Of a stretch of DNA of 64,000 nt, positions 41,900 through 49,906 are shown in pieces. Position 1 is the first letter of the stretch. Every line of letters starts with the position of its first letter. Source of the DNA: Alphaproteobacteria bacterium (lineage in GTDB: Bacteria; Pseudomonadota; Alphaproteobacteria; DSM-16000; Inquilinaceae); contig JANQIX010000055.1 in NCBI GenBank assembly GCA_028281925.1, positions 124,001-188,000 of the forward strand. Reading direction: 5' to 3'. The notes below the pieces were generated by a model. It had not been told where the DNA came from, did no database searches, and was given only the letters and a program-made list of their open reading frames with translations. Position numbers and translations under genes: made by a program.

Positions 41900-42583
41900 C
41901 TACTTCGCCTGTGCGGCCGTTTCCTTGACGGCCTCGGACGGTGCGTCCTCGGTCTTCGCTGCCGCTTCCGCCTTCGCCGACTCGGTCAACTGCTTCATCG
42001 TCCGGATCTGGGCCTGCAATTCGTCGAGACGCGCCTGCAGCTCTTTCGCAGTCGCGTCGGCGGCTGCTGGCTGGATGGCTTCGGTCGCCTTGCCCGATGG
42101 AAGCGAACCACCGCCCGCCGCAGCGAACGGCGAGAACATCCGCATCGCCCGCTCGAACATGGCAACGTTCTGCTTGCCCATCTCCTCGAACGCGCCGAAC
42201 GGGAACAGCCCGCTGACCGTCTCCTGGAAATAGGCGCGCATCTGCTCCTGATTCCGGGCGAAGACCTGCATGGAGTATTCCAGGTACCGAGGCACCATCC
42301 ACTGCATGTTGTCGCCGTAGAGGCTGATCAGCTGCCTGAGGAAGCCGATGGGCAGCATGTTGTGCCCCTTGGCCTCCTCCTCCACGATGATGTGGGTCAG
42401 CACCGATCGGGTGATGTCCGCGCCGGTCTTGGCGTCGTAGACGACGAAATCGGCACCGTCCTTGACCATCTGGCAAAGGTGATCGAGCGTCACATAGCTG
42501 CTGGTCGCGGTGTTGTATAGGCGCCGATTGGCATACTTCTTGATCGTGATAGGCGCGCTGTCGCCGGTATCTTTGTCGCTCAT
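41900..42583 (-). CDS. phaR: Polyhydroxyalkanoate synthesis repressor PhaR
   Basis: A 227-residue protein. The N-terminal PhaR DNA-binding domain reads ITIKKYANRRLYNTATSSYVT. Then come DGADFVVYDAKTGADITRSV and the PHB-accumulation regulatory domain (LPIGFLRQLISLYGDNMQW). A coiled-coil and Ala/Glu-rich tail ends the protein. PhaR represses phasin and PHA genes and leaves DNA when it binds PHA granules. Start 42583 follows AGGAGCG. It is divergent from the coiled-coil/PHA-synthase-like pair, a likely target. Confidence 0.93.
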   Translation of the reverse strand: MSDKDTGDSAPITIKKYANRRLYNTATSSYVTLDHLCQMVKDGADFVVYDAKTGADITRSVLTHIIVEEEAKGHNMLPIGFLRQLISLYGDNMQWMVPRYLEYSMQVFARNQEQMRAYFQETVSGLFPFGAFEEMGKQNVAMFERAMRMFSPFAAAGGGSLPSGKATEAIQPAAADATAKELQARLDELQAQIRTMKQLTESAKAEAAAKTEDAPSEAVKETAAQAK

Positions 42584-42740
42584 CGCTCCTGCCTCGCGGG
42601 TACGCGCAGAGCCGCAGCCTTGCAACCCTTACACTTGGTAGCGGATCGCGGCGGTGCAGCGCAAGTACTTGGACATGGTCGGGTGCCCGGACCAACTCTG
42701 TCCTAGGCAACGGATCATACCGTTCGATATAGTTGGAAAC

Positions 42741-43181
42741 ATGTCTGAGAGCCGGGATATGGCCGATCTGGCCCGCCGATACCTCGATCTGTGGCAGGAA
42801 CAGTGGACGGCCATGGCTGTCGATCCGGAGTCGTCCGAGGCCTTGGGTCGCATGGTCGGTCTGTTCAATCAACAGATGGCGGCGCTGGCACCTCTGATGC
42901 AGGTGCCGTTCTGGCCACTGGCTGCCGCCACGCGACGGGAGGCCGAGGATGACAGCGCCGGCCACGCATCTGCCCAGACAGGGACCGAGGCCGCTGGCGC
43001 TGCATCTGATGCTGGCGCAGACGGCGTGGCTGAGCTCACTCGCCGCATTGCCGCGCTTGAGCAACGGCTCGAGCGACTGGAGGCTGCCGGGACCGCCGGC
43101 CAATCCGGAACTGACGCAGACGGCAAACGCCCTGCTCGCCCGCGAAGCCGAAGGCGTTCCGGCCCTTCTGCGGGAGATTAA
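42741..43181 (+). CDS. PhaE-like coiled-coil protein
   Basis: A 146-residue protein. The N-terminus ADLARRYLDLWQEQWTAMA resembles the start of small PhaE-type or phasin-like partners of PHA synthases. It is followed by a Gln/Met-rich helix, an Ala/Gly/Asp linker, and a coiled coil near residues 97-115 (ELTRRIAALEQRLERLE). The end is a basic Arg/Lys tail (KRPARPRSRRRSG), unusual and possibly DNA- or granule-binding. The last 233 bp overlap, in another frame, the PHA-synthase-like gene. No strong SD is seen; start 42741 is chosen on conserved-looking sequence. The PhaE assignment is an inference. Confidence 0.65.
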   Translation: MSESRDMADLARRYLDLWQEQWTAMAVDPESSEALGRMVGLFNQQMAALAPLMQVPFWPLAAATRREAEDDSAGHASAQTGTEAAGAASDAGADGVAELTRRIAALEQRLERLEAAGTAGQSGTDADGKRPARPRSRRRSGPSAGD

Positions 43182-44181
43182 CCGCCGCTTCGCCCTGTTG
43201 CATCAGGGCCTCGCGTGCTATCGCCATCACGCCTATCGCCGGACACTGCCCGATCCGCCAACCCTCTGGCAGGAAGGGAACACGCGGCTCTTGGACTATC
43301 GGCCCGAAGGCGGGCCGGCCGTGCTGTTCATCCCCTCGCTCGTCAACCGCAGCTATATTCTCGATCTGTCGGCGGACCGAAGCTTCCTGCGCTGGCTCGC
43401 CGGCCAGGGGTTCCGGCCGCTGCTGGTCGACTGGGGGCGGCCGGATGAGGCGGCGCGCGGCTTCACGCTGACCGGCTACATCGCCGGGCGGTTGGATCGC
43501 GCGTTCGACGCGGCCCTGCATTACGCACATGGCGCCATGCCGGTGGCGGGTTACTGCATGGGCGGCCTGCTGGCAGTCGCCCTGGCGCAACGGCGGCGCG
43601 ATGCGGTCAGTGCCCTGTTGCTGCTGGCCACGCCCTGGGACTTTCATGCCGAGGCAGCGGGCCAGGCCAGACGGCTGGGGGCACTTGCCACCTTTCTTGC
43701 GCCGATGCTCAGCACTTGGGGCGAGTTGCCGGTGGACGTGCTGCAGACCTGCTTTGCCGCTCTCGACCCGTTGCTGGCGGCGAAGAAGTTCACTGCCTTT
43801 GCCCGCGGCTCAGGCACTGGCGAGAAGGCCGATGCCTTCGTGGCGCTGGAAGACTGGCTGAACGACGGCGTGCCGCTGGCCGGCCCCGTGGCGACGGAGT
43901 GCTTGGCCGGCTGGTACGGTGAGAACACGCCCGCGCGCGGGATCTGGCGCGTCGCCCATCGGCCGGTGCGGCCCGCAGCGATCGGCCGGCCGAGCCTGCA
44001 CCTGATCCCGGCACAAGACCGAATCGTACCGCCGTCAAGCTCCAAAGCCCTTGCTGCAGAGATGCCCGGCGCGCAGGTGCTGGAGCCGAGCCTTGGGCAT
44101 ATCGGCATGATGGTCGGCGGTGGTGCCCCGACCGAGGTGTGGCAACCCGTCGCGAACTGGCTCGAGGCAAGAGCCGGCTGA
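42949..44181 (+). CDS. PHA-synthase-like alpha/beta hydrolase (PhaC family)
   Basis: A 410-residue alpha/beta hydrolase with a Cys nucleophile in the PhaC lipase-like box AGYCMGGLLA (Cys203). The acidic residue is in HLIPAQDRIVPP (Asp357) and the His in SLGHIGMM (His384). The N-terminal half has FIPSLVNRSYILDL, also PhaC-like. It is shorter than class I PhaC (~590) and nearer class III PhaC (~350-400), which needs a PhaE partner. ATG at 42949 has GGGAGG at good distance. The 5' 233 bp overlap the upstream gene out of frame. PhaR lies divergently, supporting a role in polyhydroxyalkanoate synthesis, although an unusual acyl-transfer role is possible. Confidence 0.85.
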   Translation: MTAPATHLPRQGPRPLALHLMLAQTAWLSSLAALPRLSNGSSDWRLPGPPANPELTQTANALLAREAEGVPALLREINRRFALLHQGLACYRHHAYRRTLPDPPTLWQEGNTRLLDYRPEGGPAVLFIPSLVNRSYILDLSADRSFLRWLAGQGFRPLLVDWGRPDEAARGFTLTGYIAGRLDRAFDAALHYAHGAMPVAGYCMGGLLAVALAQRRRDAVSALLLLATPWDFHAEAAGQARRLGALATFLAPMLSTWGELPVDVLQTCFAALDPLLAAKKFTAFARGSGTGEKADAFVALEDWLNDGVPLAGPVATECLAGWYGENTPARGIWRVAHRPVRPAAIGRPSLHLIPAQDRIVPPSSSKALAAEMPGAQVLEPSLGHIGMMVGGGAPTEVWQPVANWLEARAG

Positions 44182-44327
44182 TGCACGCCCTGATGCCGAT
44201 GCCGACAATCGGGCCCCTGGCCGGGGGACCGCCGCACGAACTTGGACACGCCCCCCAGGGCACAGGGACCGTGCCTCGCGCGCCCTCAACGACCTCTCCA
44301 TCGTGACAGCAGAACTGGAAAAGTGAG

Positions 44328-45797
44328 ATGTTCTTTGCGTACATAAGAACATCGAAATTCCGCATCCTCTTGGAGCTAATGGTTTGGAGTACAGTTGCAA
44401 CCATTTTGACGCTATCCGTAGTTTACACGTTTCTTGCTGCCCCCACAGCAGACGATTTCTGCCGAGCGTCAATATCGACGGAAGACGGTGAGTGGCTGGC
44501 CTTCATTGCCGATCGATATCATCACTGGACCGGAAGATGGTCCGCAATGGCCATTTATGGATTGATATTCCCCGCCTTCGATCATACAAGCATAAACTAC
44601 ACTCTATTTATTTCTATATCTTTGCCTCTTTGGATAATTTCATTCTGGTTTGCGATCCGGCTTCTTTGGGGTGACGCGAAAGGACAGATCAGAAATCTGC
44701 TGCTGGCGACCCTCTTGACCGCAGTTTATTGGACGATGCTGCCGGCGCCTGGGCAGACTTGGTATTGGGCAACGGGGCATGTGGAGTATCAACTCCCGTT
44801 CCTGCTTTCCGTCATCTGTCTCTCCGTCCTCGGCACGTACTTTGCCGCTCCAGGGTCTGGGCTGAGAAACGCCATTCTTGCGATCGTGGTGTCAGGGCTG
44901 GCCTTCATCGTGACAGGGCTGAATGAGCTGATCGCCCTTTTCCTGGCCGCATTGTTGGGAATTGGTGCGGTCCTGGCAGCCACGCACCGTCTCCGCGGGA
45001 ACGCGGCCCTGATCGTTCTGATACTCGCGGTGACGGTCATCGGCCTTTACATCAGTACTTCCGCCCCGGGAAACCGGATACGCCTGGACACGGACTTCCC
45101 AAACAGCGGCACCCTTGCAGGCTTCCTTTCGGCGATGACGTACGGACTTGGCCAGTCGGCGCTCCATTGGGTGCTGGACATCAAGGTCTGGGCATTGGCC
45201 GCGATCCTACTGCTGAGCACCGACATCTCCGGATCGTCGCCGGCCTGGGCCCGCAGCCGCCCCCCAAAACCCATGCACTTCTTGCCCTGGTGGGTCATCT
45301 GTCTGGTTGTCACATTGGCCGCAGCTTTCGCCGGCAGGGCGACCGTCGCATATGGCCAGGGATCTCCGCTTCCCGGCCGTGTGTCGAACATCCTGCTTGC
45401 CTGGTTCCTGATAGGCTTGATCGCGACTCTCGCCGCGGTTGGACCTCGCCTCGTTCAGTGGTTCGCCAGGCGGCCGGGTCGGCACCAAGTATATGGCGCC
45501 GCCGCGGGATTGGCGCTGGTCTTCGCTCTCTTGGCAGCTCCCAATTCCCGCTACGCGATTTCCGATCTGTCCGAAACCCTCGCTTGGCGAGACACCGAAG
45601 AGCGTCGGTATGCGCAGATCCGGGACAACATAGCCGCCGGTGAGACCAACATCGTCCTGGCCCCCATAGGTTTTACCCCCCGCCTATTCTTCTGGAGAGA
45701 ACTGTCGGAGGATCCCGATCACTGGCGCAACCAGTGTATGGCGCGGGAGTTCGGCGCGGACACGATCGGGGTGTCGCGACAGGGCGGGACGCCGTGA
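44328..45797 (+). CDS. DUF6056-like polytopic membrane protein
   Basis: A 489-residue protein with about ten TM helices. The first TM is followed by ADDFCRA, then HHWTGRWSA, an AWGHxE-like NELIAL in the middle, and SAPGNRIR after the sixth or seventh TM. These conserved motifs match the DUF6056 family, often near surface-glycan genes and related in layout to GT-C glycosyltransferases. The 5' ~350 bp are clearly AT-richer than the neighbours. ATG at 44328 lacks a strong SD. The C-terminal periplasmic part is short (RLFFWRELSEDPDHWRN). Probably transferred. Confidence 0.75.
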   Translation: MFFAYIRTSKFRILLELMVWSTVATILTLSVVYTFLAAPTADDFCRASISTEDGEWLAFIADRYHHWTGRWSAMAIYGLIFPAFDHTSINYTLFISISLPLWIISFWFAIRLLWGDAKGQIRNLLLATLLTAVYWTMLPAPGQTWYWATGHVEYQLPFLLSVICLSVLGTYFAAPGSGLRNAILAIVVSGLAFIVTGLNELIALFLAALLGIGAVLAATHRLRGNAALIVLILAVTVIGLYISTSAPGNRIRLDTDFPNSGTLAGFLSAMTYGLGQSALHWVLDIKVWALAAILLLSTDISGSSPAWARSRPPKPMHFLPWWVICLVVTLAAAFAGRATVAYGQGSPLPGRVSNILLAWFLIGLIATLAAVGPRLVQWFARRPGRHQVYGAAAGLALVFALLAAPNSRYAISDLSETLAWRDTEERRYAQIRDNIAAGETNIVLAPIGFTPRLFFWRELSEDPDHWRNQCMAREFGADTIGVSRQGGTP

Positions 45798-46309
45798 AAT
45801 ATGCATCTGCCTGCCTGAACGACGCGAAGGCTGCGCCCGCCGGCAGTCAAGCAAGCCTGTCGCGACGGCGCCTGGAATATCGTTGAGGCAGGCTGACATC
45901 CATTGCTGCCGTCACGGCAGGACATTCGTCAGGCCGATACCGGAACGTTACCCTTGAGACGAGGGGATTAGAGCCCCCTTCCTGACCGGATCACGGTCGC
46001 CTCTGCCCCACCCGACGGATTGTGACAGATCAATGCAGTGGCCCTTGCTGCGCTGCAAGATACGCTTGCCCGCCTTACATGGGCAACGATCCAGGGGCAG
46101 GAAGTAGCAACGCCGGCCCCTTACGCCCGTCTGAAGGATGGGGTCGCGAATCTCGCGTCGCAGAGCGTGCGTCGAGGCGAAGGTTCGATGCAAAGAACCG
46201 AGAGGTGGGCACTATCCGGCTTGAATGCCGCCGGGATGGGCGCGATGCCCCTAAAACCCCTATAATCCGTATGGACTTATCCGTCCGCCAAAGAAAGGGA
46301 ATGACGCTC
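45798..46309. other. Gene-free region before 3-hydroxybutyryl-CoA dehydrogenase
   Basis: 512 bp with no credible gene. It contains a TATAAT -10-like hexamer at 46260-46265, 45 bp before the dehydrogenase start, without a clear -35. Open frames here lack SD and domain similarity. Confidence 0.45.
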
Positions 46310-47206
46310 ATGGACATCAACAGCGTCGGGATCGTCGGCTCCGGCACCATGGGCCTGGGTATGGCCCAGACAATGGCCCAGCACGGCGTGAACGTGACTT
46401 TGGTCAAGGCGACGCCGGGATCGACCGACAAGGCGCAGGCAACGCTGAAGAAGAGCTTGGAACGGGCCGTCTCGAAGGGCGCGTTGCGTGAGGAAGAGCT
46501 GGAAGGGGTGCTTGGACGCGTGGCCTTCACCGACCAACTCGACCCGCTCGCTGACTGCTCGCTGATCGTCGAGTCCATCATCGAGGATCTCGAGACCAAG
46601 CAGGACCTGTTCCGTAAGCTGTGCAAGATCGTGCCAGCGGAAACCATCCTGGCCACGAACACGTCGACCTTGTCGGTCACCGCGTTGATGAGCGTCTGCG
46701 AGGCGCGGGCTCGGGTTGCCGGTCTGCACTTCTTCAACCCGGTGCCGTTGATGAGCCTGGCCGAGGTCATCCATGCCTTCGAGACGTCCGATGTCGTCGT
46801 GACCGCGCTGGTCAACTTCTGCCGGCGCATCGGCAAGGAACCGGTGGTGGTGCAAGACACGACCGGCTTCATCGTGAACCGGCTGCTGACACCCTACATC
46901 CTCAACGCCATCCGTCTGTTGGAGCAGGGGACGGGCACAATCGGCGACATCGACAAGGCCATGCGACTCGGTGCCTCGCACCCGATGGGGCCATTTGCGC
47001 TCGCAGACTATATCGGCCTGGATGTGGTCAACGCCATGGCCCAGAACATCTATGAAGATGTGCGCCAGCAATACACGGCCACGCCGCATACGCTGACACG
47101 TCTGGTGTTGCTGGGATACCTGGGCCGCAAGACCGGCAAAGGTTTCTACGACTACACCCAACAGCCGGCGATCCCGAACCCGGATCTGGCCCGCCCGGTC
47201 GCCTGA
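46310..47206 (+). CDS. 3-hydroxybutyryl-CoA dehydrogenase (FadB2/Hbd family)
   Basis: A 298-residue 3-hydroxyacyl-CoA dehydrogenase. The Rossmann motif VGIVGSGTMGLGMA is at residues 5-18. The catalytic His is in AGLHFFNPVPLM, followed by QDTTGFIVNRLL and RLGASHPMGPFALADYIGLD, then GRKTGKGFYDY. It interconverts 3-hydroxybutyryl-CoA and acetoacetyl-CoA. With PhaR and the PhaC-like gene 2-4 kb upstream, it may serve butyrate or PHA metabolism. Start 46310 has AAGGGA 9 nt upstream; ATG at 46301 abuts that SD and is less likely. Confidence 0.93.
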   Translation: MDINSVGIVGSGTMGLGMAQTMAQHGVNVTLVKATPGSTDKAQATLKKSLERAVSKGALREEELEGVLGRVAFTDQLDPLADCSLIVESIIEDLETKQDLFRKLCKIVPAETILATNTSTLSVTALMSVCEARARVAGLHFFNPVPLMSLAEVIHAFETSDVVVTALVNFCRRIGKEPVVVQDTTGFIVNRLLTPYILNAIRLLEQGTGTIGDIDKAMRLGASHPMGPFALADYIGLDVVNAMAQNIYEDVRQQYTATPHTLTRLVLLGYLGRKTGKGFYDYTQQPAIPNPDLARPVA

Positions 47207-47230
47207 CCGCAGGCAGCCACAGGCTTTCGG

Positions 47231-47262
47231 AGAGAGGCTGGCGTCACCGCGCCAGCCTCTCT
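47231..47262 (+). terminator. Strong terminator-like hairpin after hydroxybutyryl-CoA dehydrogenase
   Basis: A perfect 13-bp stem (AGAGAGGCTGGCG with CGCCAGCCTCTCT) and a 6-nt loop begins 24 nt after the stop codon. No T run follows, so it may work with Rho or as an mRNA end stabiliser. Confidence 0.7.
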
Positions 47263-47418
47263 GCCGATGGCCGTAAGATCGATGCGATCTCGAGGCACAT
47301 TTGTTTCAAATTGCCGTGAGGCTTGCCAATCGGTAATCTAATCCTCAAATATATGCGTAGAGTAATCGTGTGAGGCGCGAGCCAGAGTTCTTAATATTGG
47401 TTAACGGAAACGGGTTCC

Positions 47419-47814
47419 GTGATGATATCGGCCATTAACCCTGTTTCGATGACGATCCTGCCGCCTGAGCGGCGAGCAGCCCAACCCTTGGCGCTGCCGG
47501 CGCCTGACACGACGGCGGTACAAGTGACAATTGAGGCCGACACCCGGCCGATCACGCCCGTCCGCGCGGTGGTGGAGGCGTATCGCGAGACTCAGACCCG
47601 CCCGAGCCGCTTCCTGGTCGACGAGCCTGCGGATCAGACCGAACGCTTCGGTGCCCCGCCGCAGAGCCTGCCTAAGGACGGCCTGCTGGCCTTGCACGAT
47701 TTCGCCCAAAGCCCGAGCCTCTCGATCGAGCCGTACGGTCAGGCGGCGCAAGCCTACGCCCAGGTCCAGGGATTGGCCAGCCAGGCTTACCGGGCAGTCG
47801 ATATCAGCGTGTGA
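47419..47814 (+). CDS. Small hypothetical protein
   Basis: A 131-residue frame preceded by an AT-rich stretch (47330-47400) that could be its promoter. No SD is obvious. The product is rich in Ala, Pro and Gln, without signal peptide, TM or recognised domain. The end (AAQAYAQVQGLASQAYRAVD) is an Ala/Gln-rich helix. It converges on the SUMF1-like gene. It is likely but not certain to be real. Confidence 0.5.
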   Translation: MMISAINPVSMTILPPERRAAQPLALPAPDTTAVQVTIEADTRPITPVRAVVEAYRETQTRPSRFLVDEPADQTERFGAPPQSLPKDGLLALHDFAQSPSLSIEPYGQAAQAYAQVQGLASQAYRAVDISV

Positions 47815-47865
47815 CCTGACGGCCCTTTACCGAGCCGGAAACTGTCTACCACTCCCGCGCACGCC

Positions 47866-49653
47866 TCAGCCGTCGCTGTCTTCCCCTGCCCTGCCGACAC
47901 GGATCGCTAGGACCGCGTCGCGCGCCGCCACCGCTTCATCCGCCAGCACCTCAAGGCCAGCGATCTCGGGGAACGGCGCGACATCGTCGACGGCGATCAT
48001 CCGTTCTGCAGGCCCGAACGAGTTCGAGAGCCGCACCTGGACGATGACCTGCTTCAGCTGAGAATCGTCCGGATAGCCCGGGCCCAGCGCCACGAAAGCT
48101 TCCGTTTCCGTGGCATCCTGGCGCTGCCAGACCCGGCGGGCCGCCAATACGTCCTCATAGCCCCAATAGCTCGGCCACTCATCCCCCTCATAGATCAAGA
48201 GGATCGGGATGCGCGACTGCTCGGGCTGCGGGGCCAGCATCTCCACCTGCACACGCACCTCCGGCGCGGGAAACGCTTGTGCCTGTATCTCCGCCAGCAG
48301 CTGAACCAGCGGTCGCATGCGCCGCACCTTGCGCTCCAGCGAGAGGGCGGCGACTTCCGCGAGATCCAGAGACAATTGAGCCTCCAGATCCACCACTGAC
48401 GCCTCGTAGTCTCTCTGGCGTCTTTCGAAGTCCTGTGCCGTCTCGAACGGATCCCGCTCATCGGGAACGATCATCAACTCCAGTATGCGCCGGTAGTCCT
48501 CCTCCAGTTCACGGCGATCTTCTGCAAGGCGCGCGTCTTCTTCCGCTGCAATCGCGGCGAAGGCTGAGCGCAAGATGACGGTGCTCGCCGCGGCCTCTTC
48601 CAGAGTTTCCGGTGGGCGCCAGTGGATCGGATCGAAGGCCGGCTCACGCTCGTCGACAGCTTCGGTGATCGTGGGGCTCGGGGCGCGCCCCTCCGCCTCC
48701 AGCGCCTGGCGGATCTCTGCGATCCGCTGGAAGCTGCTCTGGATCGGCGCCGAAATGGCGAGACGGAAGCCGAAGGTATCGATGCGGGTGGGCGCATTGC
48801 GGGTGGGATCGATATAGAAGTACTCGATCCGCATCGATGTCCTGAGACGCTCCGCCGGTGTCTGGATCGACCCGCCCATGGTCGTGAACCCGCCGACCAA
48901 GCCGCCGACGCGCAATGGGTCGAACACCAGTTCTTCCGCGTTGCCCAGAATGTCATGCAGACCCAGCGGATTGGGCCGCAGCAAGCCGACCGGCCGCATC
49001 CGGCCGTTGGCGGAATCGGCTCCCTGGTACCAGACGTACTGGCTGATCGGTCCGTCCATCGGGAAAAGCCGCTGGCCGAACGCATCCTGAGACACTGCGC
49101 TGCCGCCGCGCGCCGCATACTCCCATTCCGTCGAAGTCGGCAGGCGCAGAAAGCCATATGCCTGGCCCACACGCGGCAGACTGTCGACCGCATTCTCCAA
49201 AAGCCAGAGGGTGTACGCATGCCCGAACGCCACCGCCTCTTGCCAAGACACGTCCGAAGCCGGACGGCTGCCCAGCCGCGTCGGATCCCGGCAGACCGAA
49301 GACTGCACGGCGTTGTACTGATCGATCGTCACCTCGTACTTGCCGAGATAGAACAGCGGCATGTCATCGTCCGCACTGCGGAACGGACCGGCCACATGGG
49401 CAAGATGCTGGGATTCGCCGATCGACGCGCCATAGTCGGCCAAGCCCAGGGATACCTCGACGCCGAACACGTCATTCGCCTGTTCCGGCGTGGCGACCGG
49501 CCGAAAGGCCATGCCGCCGCCGCAGGGCAGCGGCAGCACCAGATCATCGGGCTGGGGATCTGGGTTGAAGCTCTCGCCCGGCCAGTCCTGCGCCCCCACC
49601 CTTGCCGGCCCGGCCAGCAGCAGGAACGATGCGAGTACGATGCGGAAGGCCAT
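47866..49653 (-). CDS. Exported SUMF1/formylglycine-enzyme-fold protein with coiled-coil C-terminal extension
   Basis: A 595-residue protein. The signal peptide is MAFRIVLASFLLLAGPARVGA. A FGE-sulfatase (SUMF1/EgtB/PvdO) fold covers ~60-330. Its markers are LGKYEVTIDQYNAV, PASDVSWQEAVAFGHAYTLW, RLPTSTEWEYAARGGS, GLHDILGNAEELVFDP and DTFGFRLAIS. The usual active-site Cys near the end of the fold (RGGSW...CR) is absent, with no Cys there, so classical formylglycine formation is unlikely. Residues ~340-480 are charged and helical, including a probable coiled coil (EEDARLAEDRRELEEDYRRI). The last ~100 residues are a beta-rich domain. It is divergent from the caspase-like gene across 253 bp. Both are exported, so a joint periplasmic function is likely. 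Confidence 0.82.
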   Translation of the reverse strand: MAFRIVLASFLLLAGPARVGAQDWPGESFNPDPQPDDLVLPLPCGGGMAFRPVATPEQANDVFGVEVSLGLADYGASIGESQHLAHVAGPFRSADDDMPLFYLGKYEVTIDQYNAVQSSVCRDPTRLGSRPASDVSWQEAVAFGHAYTLWLLENAVDSLPRVGQAYGFLRLPTSTEWEYAARGGSAVSQDAFGQRLFPMDGPISQYVWYQGADSANGRMRPVGLLRPNPLGLHDILGNAEELVFDPLRVGGLVGGFTTMGGSIQTPAERLRTSMRIEYFYIDPTRNAPTRIDTFGFRLAISAPIQSSFQRIAEIRQALEAEGRAPSPTITEAVDEREPAFDPIHWRPPETLEEAAASTVILRSAFAAIAAEEDARLAEDRRELEEDYRRILELMIVPDERDPFETAQDFERRQRDYEASVVDLEAQLSLDLAEVAALSLERKVRRMRPLVQLLAEIQAQAFPAPEVRVQVEMLAPQPEQSRIPILLIYEGDEWPSYWGYEDVLAARRVWQRQDATETEAFVALGPGYPDDSQLKQVIVQVRLSNSFGPAERMIAVDDVAPFPEIAGLEVLADEAVAARDAVLAIRVGRAGEDSDG

Positions 49654-49906
49654 GCTGCCGACCCATGGCGGTCTCGGATAATGCGCCGCGTATTCTTGGG
49701 GAAGATGGCGTCGGGCGCCACAGGCCATTCGCATGGTTGCGCGCCGGCACGCCCTGCTGCGGCCTTGATCGGCCCGCGCGCGGACATGCCGCTGCCCGAT
49801 TGCAGACAGATCCTGCCAGTATTTTGGCACACCGGGCCGGTTGCCGCCGGCACGGCTTGAGGCTCGATGCCGCGCCCAGGGTACCGGTCGCGGATGTGGA
49901 GGTTGA

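Noticed and set aside
48622-49860. 412-codon plus-strand frame opposite the SUMF1-fold gene
   Set aside because: The minus-strand product has signal peptide and domain motifs; the plus frame has none.
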